NCBI GenBank assembly: GCA_049658265.1
Contig: JBASOM010000121.1
Location: 14,767 to 78,766 of the forward strand
Direction of reading: 5' to 3'
DNA length: 64,000 nt
DNA from: DTU063 sp001512695
GTDB lineage: Bacteria; Bacillota; Thermosediminibacteria; Thermosediminibacterales; Tepidanaerobacteraceae
The notes beneath the pieces are model-generated. The model searched no databases. It saw only the letters and a program-made list of their open reading frames with translations, and had not been told where the DNA came from. This document shows, in pieces, positions 52,413 through 60,622 of this stretch. The position numbers and the translations under genes are program-made. Within the stretch, counting starts at the first letter, position 1; every line of letters begins with the position of its first letter.

Positions 52413-52430
52413 ATGTTAAATTAATAACAA
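52413..52430 (+). promoter_or_regulatory. candidate Rex operator at rex
   Basis: ATGTTAAATTAATAACAA matches TTGTTAA-N4-TTAACAA at 12 of 14 fixed positions and begins one base after the -10 box, which would give autorepression. Confidence 0.65.
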
Positions 52431-52443
52431 GCGGGGTGATATT

Positions 52444-53166
52444 GTGGAGCAGCCCGGTGAAATAAAAAAGGTGTCTATGGCAGTGATTAAGCGCTTGCCA
52501 AAATACTATAAATGTCTCGGAGAGCTTCTCCGGAAAAATGTAGAGCGGGTGTCGTCGCAGGAACTCAGCAAACTACTAGGTTTTACTGCATCTCAGATTA
52601 GGCAGGATTTAAATAACTTTGGTGAATTTGGCCAACAAGGATACGGCTACAATGTTTCCCAGCTTTATAATGAGGTTGCCAAAATATTGGGGCTGACAAC
52701 TTCCCATAAAATGGTACTAATTGGCGCGGGAAACCTGGGTCAGGCACTGGCAAATTATAGCGGTTTTGCAACACATGGCTTTAATATTATCGCAATTTTT
52801 GATACCAATCCGAGCATCGTGGGTCGCAAGATTAGAGATATACCCATATACCATGTGGATGACATGGAGTATTTTATAAACAGCAATGATGTTGATATAG
52901 CGGTGCTTGCGGTGCCGGGAGATGTGACCGAAAAAATTGTTGAGGTGTTGGTTAATACGGACATCCGTGGAATTTGGAATTTTACTCCAACAGAAATCAA
53001 TGTCAGTAATAAGGATATAACAGTGGAAAACGTGCATCTCATTGATAGTCTTCTCACTTTGAGTTATCGCATAAATGAAAGCTGGCTTCGGGAAAGACTT
53101 TTAAAACAGGAGGGAAAAAATACTAAGTTTCCCCATAGAAAAAAAATGTCGTTCATGGTAAAATAG
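52444..53166 (+). CDS. rex: redox-sensing transcriptional repressor Rex
   Basis: A 240-residue repressor. A winged helix (VSSQELSKLLGFTASQIRQDLNNFG near residues 34-58) is followed by a Rossmann domain with LIGAGNLGQAL near 95 that senses NADH/NAD+. The C-terminal domain-swap helix lies near 205-220. About 20 residues beyond the normal end are extra and basic (HRKKM). GTG start with GGGGTGAT upstream. A Rex-like operator at its own promoter and at the Wood-Ljungdahl promoter suggest it controls both. Confidence 0.94.
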   Translation: MEQPGEIKKVSMAVIKRLPKYYKCLGELLRKNVERVSSQELSKLLGFTASQIRQDLNNFGEFGQQGYGYNVSQLYNEVAKILGLTTSHKMVLIGAGNLGQALANYSGFATHGFNIIAIFDTNPSIVGRKIRDIPIYHVDDMEYFINSNDVDIAVLAVPGDVTEKIVEVLVNTDIRGIWNFTPTEINVSNKDITVENVHLIDSLLTLSYRINESWLRERLLKQEGKNTKFPHRKKMSFMVK

Positions 53167-53197
53167 AGAAAACGATATAAATTTTGGAGGGCTTTTT

Positions 53198-54160
53198 GTG
53201 AGAAGACTACTGCACGCCGTATTATCTCTTTTTATTGTCTTTATTCTTATAGGTTGCAGTGCACAGTCCGCCAATGATAATGAGGATTCAGCATATGAAG
53301 ATATTATTGAATCCGGGAAAAAAGTAATGGTCTATTACATAAAAGATGGATTCCTGACGCCGGTGACTTATAGTATCGACGACTCAGAACTTGAGATAAA
53401 TGCTGCTGTTAACTTATTATTTTCCGGGATCCTCCCTGATGGTTTTGATAGCTGCTTGCTGAGCACCGGCTTAAATACCATGAAAATAAGTGGCGATACG
53501 GTTTCTCTGGATATTTCAGGCAATCCCTTCCAGGGGGAAAGGGCAGAACTTGCCAGAAAACAGGTCGTTTTAACCCTTACCGATTGTCCTAATATCATTA
53601 ACGTAAATATTTCTATTAACGGACAGCCCTACGGGGATTCCTTAAAAAGGCCCAGCCATATAAACTTGATAGATCCTGATACCTACCAGCAGGATCAGGC
53701 AAATCCTGATGAATTAGACAAGTACATCACGATATATTACCCGGACAAGACAGCAAAATACTTAGTTCCGATAACAATCAAGTCTGACAAAATAGATGGC
53801 TCATCGGCATCTTCAGTTAAAGCTTCGGAGCTTGCGAAAGCGGCATTACAACACTTGATTGAAGGTGCGGAAGAAATAGGTTTGGGCTTTAATGATAAGA
53901 TGATAAAGAGCTTGCAGATAAGTGAAGGCGTTGCAGTAGTAGATTTGGATAGGAACATACTCCTGAATAAATTTTCTACTAAAATCCAGTATGCGGAAAT
54001 AGCCATAAAATCAGTTGTAAGGACACTGACTTCGATAGATGGAATCGAGAAAGTCCAGTTTTTAGTAGATGGCGTAAAGATGGGGTATATAACAGGCAAC
54101 ATAAACATTCAAAATCCAATAAAGCCTGATAAATGGTATAACTTTTTGACGGCTGCATAG
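53198..54160 (+). CDS. GerMN domain lipoprotein
   Basis: A 320-residue secreted lipoprotein: signal peptide with lipobox LIGC (Cys20), then two GerMN domains (about 45-145 and 180-310), each of the form VYYIKDGFLTPVTY and ITIYYPDKTAKYLVPI. The family is typified by GerM, which helps assemble the spore engulfment machinery. A second protein of this type lies at 56892. Confidence 0.85.
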   Translation: MRRLLHAVLSLFIVFILIGCSAQSANDNEDSAYEDIIESGKKVMVYYIKDGFLTPVTYSIDDSELEINAAVNLLFSGILPDGFDSCLLSTGLNTMKISGDTVSLDISGNPFQGERAELARKQVVLTLTDCPNIINVNISINGQPYGDSLKRPSHINLIDPDTYQQDQANPDELDKYITIYYPDKTAKYLVPITIKSDKIDGSSASSVKASELAKAALQHLIEGAEEIGLGFNDKMIKSLQISEGVAVVDLDRNILLNKFSTKIQYAEIAIKSVVRTLTSIDGIEKVQFLVDGVKMGYITGNINIQNPIKPDKWYNFLTAA

Positions 54161-54177
54161 CAGCCATTATTTTTTTG
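54151..54177 (+). terminator. terminator overlapping the stop codon of the GerMN gene
   Basis: GGCTGC and GCAGCC pair around ATA, whose neighbouring bases form the stop codon TAG (54158-54160). A T-tract follows. Confidence 0.85.
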
Positions 54178-54304
54178 TCCAAAGCTTTCCTTTTCAACTT
54201 TACAATTCTATTACACTTGTCCTTTTCTAAAGGATTTTGAAAGATAAAGTCGAAGTACATAAAAATGAATCAAGGCTGCACCAATCATAGGAGGTTTTGT
54301 TACA

Positions 54305-56227
54305 ATGTATAAAAAAATATTTCTGGCAACACTTATGCTTTTATTGATCCTCAGCATACCCATTTGCGCCATGGCTTCTCCCAAGCCGATAGAGATTTAC
54401 ATAAATGGCGAAAAGGTTGAGTCCGATGTGGCCCCTATAATCGTAAACGACAGAACTTTGGCTCCGGTGCGCGTGATTTCTGAAAATCTTGGGGCTGAAG
54501 TTTATTGGGACAATGACAACAGGCTGGTCCAGGTAGAAACTCCGTCAAAGACAATTATCCTAAAAATCGATGACACGAGGGCATTGGTAGACGGTCAGGA
54601 AGTTGTCCTGGAAGTGCCTGCAAAGATCGTAAATGATAGGACCATGGTCCCGCTGCGCTTTTTAGGTGAGACCCTTGGAGCCGAGGTGAGCTGGGACAAT
54701 GATCTGCGGCGCGTCATAATAAACCGTTCCGGGTCCAAGGTCGTAGACCTTGCATATGAAACGATTGATGGTAAGCCCACGGTTATTATAAAAGGGGACA
54801 GTCTTTTAGAATATACAACAGTTGAGATAGAAGATGATAATAAGCTGGTAATCGATATCAAAAGCCACTTAGATACCTTGAAGAATGCCCTGTACGCATA
54901 CGATAATTATTTAAGCAAGGCTGTAGCAGGTGAGATTTTTACGGATCCACCTACGACACGGGTAGTGTTGGAACTAGGACCAAGAGTATCTTATAGGACC
55001 TATAGTTCAGCCGATAAGAAAAGTATTTTCATATCCTTTGAGAACACAGTAGAAGAGCTTAGCTTTGAAAGCCAGAGGCATGAATTGCTTGCAAGGATTA
55101 AGACGACAAATGTTACGACAGGCGACTATTTCTTTTTGTCAAATCCGGACCGACTGGTCTTGGACATCAGTGAAACCCTACTTGCTGAAATTGACATTCC
55201 GGAAGTTCCTGTAAATGATTTTGTGAAGGCTGTCCGCTTGGGCCAATTTACTGACGATATGGTGAGGGTGGTATTTGATTTAAAAAATGACATCAACTAT
55301 CAAGTTTTCCAGGAGGACAACGTTTTTTCGATCATCTTTTCACAGGTACGCACGGTAGAAGACATCGATATTGTCAGTGAAAGGAATATTAGCTTCGTGG
55401 AAATTTCGGCCAGTGATGAAATAGGATACGAGCTTAAGGCGGACAAGAATAAAAAGCAAATAAAAATCGTTATGCCCGGCGTAGCCATCGGGGACAGGCT
55501 GGTAAGCCGCGATGTGATAAGAGTATCAGATGGTATTATTGACTATATTGAACTGGTGAAGGTAAAAGCTGCTAAAAATTACAACTTGGAAATAGTCATA
55601 AACCTGCATTCTTTCACAAGTTATGAAATGCTGTCATCGCCTCCTTCCTCTAATATAAAACTTGCGCTGCACAGTTCTCCCTTGATCAATAAACTGGTAG
55701 TTATCGATCCTGGCCATGGTGGCAGCGACCCGGGAGCTGTAGTCGGGAATGTAAATGAAAAAGACCTCAACCTTGATGTCGCGTTGAGATTAAAGTATCT
55801 TTTAGAGGCAAATGGTGTAAGAGTAGTCATGACGCGGGAAGATGATACTTTTGTGAATCTATATGCCCGTGCAGGCATAGCAAATGAAGTCGATGCAGAT
55901 TTGTTTATCAGTATCCACCACAATACTGCAACAAGCAGCGCATCGGGAACTGAGACTTTGTATTACCCGGATCCTGAGAAAAAATTATTTGCGCAAGCAT
56001 TGCAGGATGCCGTCGTCAGGCAAACCGGTTTTCCCAGCAGGGGCATTGTTGAACGACCCGGCATCGTCGTTACGCGGGAGACGAAAATGCCTTCAGCATT
56101 GGTAGAAGTAGGTTTCATGTCGAATAAAAATGAGCTTGCGATAATGATGACGGATGAATTCAAAAACCAGGTTGCCCAAGGATTGCTCCAAGGCATCGTC
56201 GATTATCTCAGCGGAATGACCAATTGA
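54305..56227 (+). CDS. secreted N-acetylmuramoyl-L-alanine amidase with stalk and AMIN domains
   Basis: A 640-residue protein. A signal peptide (1-24) is followed by a copper amine oxidase-like N-terminal domain with two repeats (VNDRTLAPVRVISENLGAEV and VNDRTMVPLRFLGETLGAEV, residues ~40-140), two AMIN-like regions (~150-450) for envelope targeting, and a C-terminal Amidase_3 (VIDPGHGGSDPGA near 465, FISIHHNTA near 540, ALVEVGFMSN near 600). It hydrolyses peptidoglycan side chains outside the cell. Confidence 0.92.
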   Translation: MYKKIFLATLMLLLILSIPICAMASPKPIEIYINGEKVESDVAPIIVNDRTLAPVRVISENLGAEVYWDNDNRLVQVETPSKTIILKIDDTRALVDGQEVVLEVPAKIVNDRTMVPLRFLGETLGAEVSWDNDLRRVIINRSGSKVVDLAYETIDGKPTVIIKGDSLLEYTTVEIEDDNKLVIDIKSHLDTLKNALYAYDNYLSKAVAGEIFTDPPTTRVVLELGPRVSYRTYSSADKKSIFISFENTVEELSFESQRHELLARIKTTNVTTGDYFFLSNPDRLVLDISETLLAEIDIPEVPVNDFVKAVRLGQFTDDMVRVVFDLKNDINYQVFQEDNVFSIIFSQVRTVEDIDIVSERNISFVEISASDEIGYELKADKNKKQIKIVMPGVAIGDRLVSRDVIRVSDGIIDYIELVKVKAAKNYNLEIVINLHSFTSYEMLSSPPSSNIKLALHSSPLINKLVVIDPGHGGSDPGAVVGNVNEKDLNLDVALRLKYLLEANGVRVVMTREDDTFVNLYARAGIANEVDADLFISIHHNTATSSASGTETLYYPDPEKKLFAQALQDAVVRQTGFPSRGIVERPGIVVTRETKMPSALVEVGFMSNKNELAIMMTDEFKNQVAQGLLQGIVDYLSGMTN

Positions 56228-56297
56228 CACACGATAGCCGTTTTGATATCATTACGTTAAATTAAGGAAATTAAATTTACCGTAGGAGGAATTTGGT

Positions 56298-56819
56298 TTG
56301 TGGTCGCTTATCGGGGGATATCTATTTATCTTCCTTGCCAGAGTAGTAGACATGTCTTTAACTACCATGCGGACCCTGATGCTTGTTAGGGGCAAGGGGC
56401 TGATTGCTGCAAGTATTGGTTTTTTTGAGGTCATCATTTACATAACGGCCTTAAACAAAGTTGTCAGCGGCTTGAGCAACCCGGTGAATCTATTGGCCTA
56501 CGCCCTGGGCTTTGCCACCGGAAACTATATGGGAACTTTGATTGAAGAAAAGCTTGCCATAGGTTTAACCACCGTTCAGATAATTTCTCACAAAAACGGC
56601 ATAGGTGACAAGATTCGCGACATGGGTTTTGGCGTAACAAGTCTTGAAGGAAAGGGCAGGGAAGGTATTAAGGAAGTCTTGATCGTTTCCTTGCCCAGAA
56701 AAGAGCTTGATAATCTTTTGGCCTTCATTGATAAAAATGATAGCCATGCATTTATTACGATAATGGATACCAGGGCTAGCAAAGGGGGATACTTTAAACA
56801 GACCGTAAAAAGCAAATAA
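56298..56819 (+). CDS. UPF0316 (DUF2179/DUF5698) membrane protein
   Basis: A 173-residue protein with about three N-terminal transmembrane segments (LIGGYLFIFLARVVDMSLTTMRTLM begins it) and a C-terminal DUF2179 alpha/beta domain. UPF0316 proteins are widespread in Firmicutes without known function. TTG start with AGGAGGA 7 bases upstream. Confidence 0.85.
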   Translation: MWSLIGGYLFIFLARVVDMSLTTMRTLMLVRGKGLIAASIGFFEVIIYITALNKVVSGLSNPVNLLAYALGFATGNYMGTLIEEKLAIGLTTVQIISHKNGIGDKIRDMGFGVTSLEGKGREGIKEVLIVSLPRKELDNLLAFIDKNDSHAFITIMDTRASKGGYFKQTVKSK

Positions 56820-56834
56820 TACTTTGACGGCATA

Positions 56835-56887
56835 AAAAACCTCTTCTCGTTAATATATATTAATTAGATTAAAAAGAGGAGGTTTTT
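56835..56887 (+). promoter_or_regulatory. hairpin that covers the ribosome-binding site of the next gene
   Basis: AAAAACCTCTTCT (56835-56847) pairs with AGAGGAGGTTTTT (56875-56887) over 13 bp with one G-U. The AGGAGG needed by the gene at 56892 lies wholly in the 3' arm. The same structure, ending GGTTTTT, also looks like a terminator for the gene before. The loop contains TTAATATATATTAA. Confidence 0.65.
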
Positions 56888-56891
56888 ATGC

Positions 56892-57896
56892 ATGGTCAAG
56901 AAGATTGTTTGCTTGTTAATCATATTGTTTTTAGTGGCGGCAGCTGTTGCAGGCTGTGATTTCTTTAAAAGAGAAAGTCCCCAGGAAGAAGTTCCGGACT
57001 CCGGCGAGGATTCTGAAGAAACCCTGGCAAATATGAGAAAGACGATCTTTTATTTTGTAAATGAATACGGCTTGTTAGTGCCTGTAACAAGGGATATTCC
57101 ATGGGTTGAGGGTATAGGAAGGGCAGCGTTGGAGAGCCTGGTTGACAGTGAAGAGATGAGAGCAGAACTTGCGGAAAAGGGCTTAAAAGCTCCCTTGCCG
57201 GAAGGTACACAGGTTCTAGGAATGACAATACGGGATGGTCTGGCCAAAGTTGATTTTAATGCAAATTTCTTGCAGACTCCGGATATAGTGACTGAACAAA
57301 ATGCCATCGACGCAGTCGTATATACCTTGACTGAATTTCCCGCGGTTGATGAAGTTCAAATCTTAGTTGACGGGAAGATGGTGGAAAAGACACCAAACGG
57401 CAATCAGCTAAAGGGTGTTTTTAAACGGCAGAATATAAACTTAGAAAAACCGGTAACAGCTTCATCGGAAATGGTACCGGTAACTTTATATTTTAAAGGT
57501 GCAAGCTTAAATGGAAACTTCAGTTACTTTGTTCCGGTAACTCGAATGGTGACAAAAAGTGACAATCAGATGAAAACCGCCCTGGAAGAATTGATAAAAG
57601 GTCCCATGGAAAATACCGGCCTTGTATCATTGTTGCCCCAAGACACGAAGGTGCTTGATGTAGCTCAAAGCAATGGAGAGGTGCTGGTTAATTTTTCAAA
57701 GGAAATTGAAGGATACGGTGGCGGTATAGATGTAGAACAATCCATCGTAAACTCGGTGGTTCTCACCCTTTCAGATTTTCCGGGAGTGGAGACGGTTACC
57801 ATCCAGGTGGAAGGTAAAGCAGGAGCTTTACCGGAAGGCACTGTCCTTGAAACACCTATATATAAACCCCTCTATGTCAACCCGAGCAGCATTTGA
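56892..57896 (+). CDS. GerMN domain lipoprotein
   Basis: A 334-residue lipoprotein: signal peptide with lipobox VAGC (Cys22), acidic linker, then two GerMN domains (about 50-165 and 195-320; FYFVNEYGLLVPVTRDI, and TLYFKGASLNGNFSYFVPVTR). It is a paralogue of the protein at 53198. Its ribosome-binding site is buried in a strong hairpin, so expression may be conditional. Confidence 0.87.
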   Translation: MVKKIVCLLIILFLVAAAVAGCDFFKRESPQEEVPDSGEDSEETLANMRKTIFYFVNEYGLLVPVTRDIPWVEGIGRAALESLVDSEEMRAELAEKGLKAPLPEGTQVLGMTIRDGLAKVDFNANFLQTPDIVTEQNAIDAVVYTLTEFPAVDEVQILVDGKMVEKTPNGNQLKGVFKRQNINLEKPVTASSEMVPVTLYFKGASLNGNFSYFVPVTRMVTKSDNQMKTALEELIKGPMENTGLVSLLPQDTKVLDVAQSNGEVLVNFSKEIEGYGGGIDVEQSIVNSVVLTLSDFPGVETVTIQVEGKAGALPEGTVLETPIYKPLYVNPSSI

Positions 57897-57938
57897 AATT
57901 TTTGTATAGATATCAACTTGTGAGAAAGGATGGATATT

Positions 57939-58655
57939 TTGGCAAGAGTAGACGGAAGAGGCAATGACGAAATTCGGCCTATAACCATAACCAGAAACTT
58001 TAATAAGTATGCGGAAGGGTCCGTGCTCATTGAGGCTGGAGATACGAAAGTTATCTGCACGGCAACAGTGGACGATAAGGTGCCACCATTTTTGCGTGGC
58101 AAGGGCCAGGGCTGGATAACCGCCGAGTATTCCATGCTGCCCAGGGCCACGGAAGCAAGAAACGTGCGGGAAATGCTAAGGCCCAGCGGCAGGACCATGG
58201 AGATCCAGCGATTAATAGGCAGGGCTTTAAGGTCTGTAGTTGACCTTTCAGCCTTAGGCGAAAGGACCATCTGGCTTGACTGCGACGTTATTCAAGCAGA
58301 CGGTGGAACGAGGACCCTATCAATAACCGGCGCCTTTATAGCCTTAGCGGATGCAATTAAGTTTTTGAAAGAAAACAATTTGATAGAGACAAATCCCATT
58401 AATAATTTCGTGGCGGCTATAAGTGCTGGTATAGTGGATGGCGAGAGATTACTGGATTTAGTATTCGAAGAGGATTGTCGAGCTCAGGTAGACATGAATG
58501 TGGTTATGACCGATACGGGACAAATAGTAGAGATTCAAGGTACTGGAGAGGCTTTTCCCTTTAGCAGGGAGGAATTGGATGGGTTGATGGATTTAGCCTT
58601 CAAAGGCATATCAGAACTCATTCAAATTCAAAAAAAGTTAATCATAGATATTTAA
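57939..58655 (+). CDS. rph: ribonuclease PH
   Basis: A 238-residue phosphorolytic exoribonuclease that trims tRNA 3' ends. The N-terminal RVDGRGNDEIRP, AEYSMLPRATEAR near residue 67 and GGTRTLSITGAF near 122 are typical. The TTG at 57939 lies 8 bases after AAAGGA, while the ATG at 57930 overlaps that site. Confidence 0.94.
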   Translation: MARVDGRGNDEIRPITITRNFNKYAEGSVLIEAGDTKVICTATVDDKVPPFLRGKGQGWITAEYSMLPRATEARNVREMLRPSGRTMEIQRLIGRALRSVVDLSALGERTIWLDCDVIQADGGTRTLSITGAFIALADAIKFLKENNLIETNPINNFVAAISAGIVDGERLLDLVFEEDCRAQVDMNVVMTDTGQIVEIQGTGEAFPFSREELDGLMDLAFKGISELIQIQKKLIIDI

Positions 58656-58670
58656 GCGGAGCTTTTAAAC

Positions 58671-59261
58671 ATGAATACATTGGTTATTGCAACAAAAAAT
58701 CATGGCAAATTCTTGGAGTTTAAGGAAATGTTGGGGCCCGCAAGCTTTAGTATTGTGTCGCTGATAGATTTTCATCACATCGAGATTCAGGAGACCGGCT
58801 CTACTTTTGATGAAAATGCCTTGATAAAGGCAACAACAGTATGCCGAGAAACTGGCTTGCCGACCCTGGCTGATGATTCGGGCCTTGAAGTACACATCCT
58901 AAACGGTGAACCAGGTGTCTTAACTGCCAGGTATGCGGGAGAACATGCTACTGATGAAGACAATATAAACAAACTCCTTGAAAGATTAGAAGGAGTTCCA
59001 TTAGACAAAAGGCGGGCTCAATTTGTTTGTAGCCTGGCCCTTGTCTTTCCTGATGGACAAGCCTTCTTCGAGCGGGGTATCCTAGAAGGCCTTATCGCTC
59101 TTAGCCCTAGGGGGACCGAAGGCTTTGGATATGACCCGATATTTCTGTTGCCTGAACAGAACAAAACCCTCGCCGAGATTTCCATAGGAGAGAAGAACAG
59201 GATAAGTCATAGGGCAAGGGCTCTGGAAAAAATCAAGAAACATTTATTTAGGCTTATATAG
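58671..59261 (+). CDS. rdgB: XTP/dITP pyrophosphatase
   Basis: A 196-residue Ham1/RdgB house-cleaning enzyme that removes non-canonical purine nucleotides. It has the N-terminal VIATKNHGKFLEF, ETGSTFDENALIKA near residue 42, LADDSGLEVHILNGEPGVLTARYAG near 65 (two parts) and GTEGFGYDPIFLLPE near 145. It follows rph by 15 bases, the usual Firmicutes order rph-rdgB-yfcE. Confidence 0.94.
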   Translation: MNTLVIATKNHGKFLEFKEMLGPASFSIVSLIDFHHIEIQETGSTFDENALIKATTVCRETGLPTLADDSGLEVHILNGEPGVLTARYAGEHATDEDNINKLLERLEGVPLDKRRAQFVCSLALVFPDGQAFFERGILEGLIALSPRGTEGFGYDPIFLLPEQNKTLAEISIGEKNRISHRARALEKIKKHLFRLI

Positions 59262-59271
59262 GAGGAATATC

Positions 59272-59742
59272 TTGAAGATCGGAGTGTTAAGCGATACTCA
59301 CGGCGTAAGATTCATCGCGAAAAAAGCCGTGAATAAGATGGAAGATATTGAAATTCTCCTTCACGCGGGCGATTTGGTTGAAGACGCCCGCCATCTCGAA
59401 GGGAATAATTACCGGGTCTACTGCGTAGCGGGGAATTGCGACGCTTTTAGCCTCGAACCGACCGAAAAAATACTGGAGCTTCAGGGCAAGAAAATCCTAT
59501 TAACCCATGGGCATACATACAGAGTTAAGCGGGGCTACGAACAATTACTTTTCAGGGCAAAAGAAGTTTCTGCAGACATAGTGGTATTTGGCCACACCCA
59601 TGTTCCGGAAAACACATATATTGACAACATACTGTTTTTTAATCCCGGAAGCACAGCTCTGCCGAAAAATGGTGGGCCCGGGACATATGGAATCATAGAA
59701 ATTGCTGATGGCCGTATCAAGGCATGCATAAACAGTATATAA
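59272..59742 (+). CDS. YfcE/MJ0936 family phosphodiesterase
   Basis: A 156-residue calcineurin-like metallophosphoesterase. The metal-binding motifs are SDTHGV, HAGDLVE, GNCD, LTHGHTY and GHTHVPE. It hydrolyses phosphodiesters in vitro; the physiological target is unknown. TTG start with AGGAGG upstream. Confidence 0.9.
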   Translation: MKIGVLSDTHGVRFIAKKAVNKMEDIEILLHAGDLVEDARHLEGNNYRVYCVAGNCDAFSLEPTEKILELQGKKILLTHGHTYRVKRGYEQLLFRAKEVSADIVVFGHTHVPENTYIDNILFFNPGSTALPKNGGPGTYGIIEIADGRIKACINSI

Positions 59743-59810
59743 GCAGGGTTTTCGGGCATCGAAAAATAAAAATCGATTTGAAATACCACAAAAGTTGTGC
59801 TAAAATAATC

Positions 59811-59839
59811 TTGACTCAAAAAACTATTTCATGTATACT
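59811..59839 (+). promoter_or_regulatory. sigma-A promoter of the seven-tRNA cluster
   Basis: TTGACT (59811-59816), 17 bases and TATACT (59834-59839), 20 bases before tRNA-Pro. Confidence 0.85.
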
Positions 59840-59859
59840 ATACAATGTCTTTAAGATGT

Positions 59860-59936
59860 CGGGGCATGGCGCAGTTTGGTAGCGCACATGGTTTGGGACC
59901 ATGGGGTCGGGGGTTCAAGTCCCTCTGCCCCGACCA
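59860..59936 (+). tRNA. tRNA-Pro (TGG)
   Basis: 77 bases with encoded CCA. Acceptor CGGGGCA/TGCCCCG; loop TTTGGGA gives TGG. Confidence 0.94.
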
Positions 59937-59937
59937 T

Positions 59938-60014
59938 GCGGGAATAGCTCAGCTGGCTAGAGCGTCAGCCTTCCAAGCTGAATGTCGCGGGTTCGAATCC
60001 CGTTTCCCGCTCCA
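59938..60014 (+). tRNA. tRNA-Gly (TCC)
   Basis: 77 bases with encoded CCA. Acceptor GCGGGAA/TTCCCGC; loop CTTCCAA gives TCC. Confidence 0.94.
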
Positions 60015-60015
60015 G

Positions 60016-60092
<77 letters not shown>

Positions 60093-60097
60093 TATAT

Positions 60098-60175
60098 GGT
60101 GGGTATAGCTCAGGTGGTTAGAGCGCCAGATTGTGGCTCTGGAGGTCGTGGGTTCAAGTCCCACTATCCACCCCA
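60098..60175 (+). tRNA. tRNA-His (GTG)
   Basis: 78 bases including the extra 5' G (position -1) opposite C73, the His identity pair, and encoded CCA. Loop TTGTGGC gives GTG. The 70 bases that follow contain a GTCGG/CCGAC hairpin. Confidence 0.94.
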
Positions 60176-60245
60176 TAATACAAATTTAATGTCGGATGCT
60201 ACAAATAGAATTCCGACAACCCTTTTTGGGCTACTGTAAATTTAT

Positions 60246-60319
60246 TGGGGCGTCGCCAAGCGGTAAGGCACAGGACTTTGGCTCCTGCATCGTAGGTTCG
60301 AATCCTGCCGCCCCAGCCA
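60246..60319 (+). tRNA. tRNA-Gln (TTG)
   Basis: 74 bases with encoded CCA. Acceptor TGGGGCG/CGCCCCA; loop CTTTGGC gives TTG. Confidence 0.94.
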
Positions 60320-60322
60320 AAA

Positions 60323-60398
60323 GGGTCATTAGCTCAGGTGGTAGAGCACCTGACTTTTAATCAGGGAGTCGGAGGTTCGAGTCCTCCATGACCCACCA
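60323..60398 (+). tRNA. tRNA-Lys (TTT)
   Basis: 76 bases with encoded CCA. Acceptor GGGTCAT/ATGACCC; loop CTTTTAA gives TTT. Confidence 0.94.
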
Positions 60399-60399
60399 T

Positions 60400-60485
60400 G
60401 CGGGCATGGCGGAACTGGCAGACGCGCCAGACTTAGGATCTGGTGGATTTATCCCGTGGAGGTTCAAATCCTCTTGCCCGCACCA
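60400..60485 (+). tRNA. tRNA-Leu (TAG)
   Basis: 86 bases with long variable arm and encoded CCA. Acceptor GCGGGCA/TGCCCGC; loop CTTAGGA gives TAG. Confidence 0.94.
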
Positions 60486-60509
60486 TATTCAAATACTGTG
60501 GATTTTTCT

Positions 60510-60536
60510 ACCTCGGTCCATACCGAGGTGTTATTT
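60510..60536 (+). terminator. terminator of the tRNA cluster
   Basis: ACCTCGGT and ACCGAGGT pair around CCAT, followed by a T-rich tail. Confidence 0.8.
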
Positions 60537-60548
60537 TATTGTAATTTT

Positions 60549-60578
60549 TTGTTTGCATATATTTTTTTATGTTATAAT
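60549..60578 (+). promoter_or_regulatory. candidate promoter of tig
   Basis: TTGTTT (60549-60554), 18 bases and TATAAT (60573-60578). Confidence 0.5.
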
Positions 60579-60622
60579 ATCAAAAGAAATGGAATTTACG
60601 GGAATTGCAAGGGAGGAGCATA

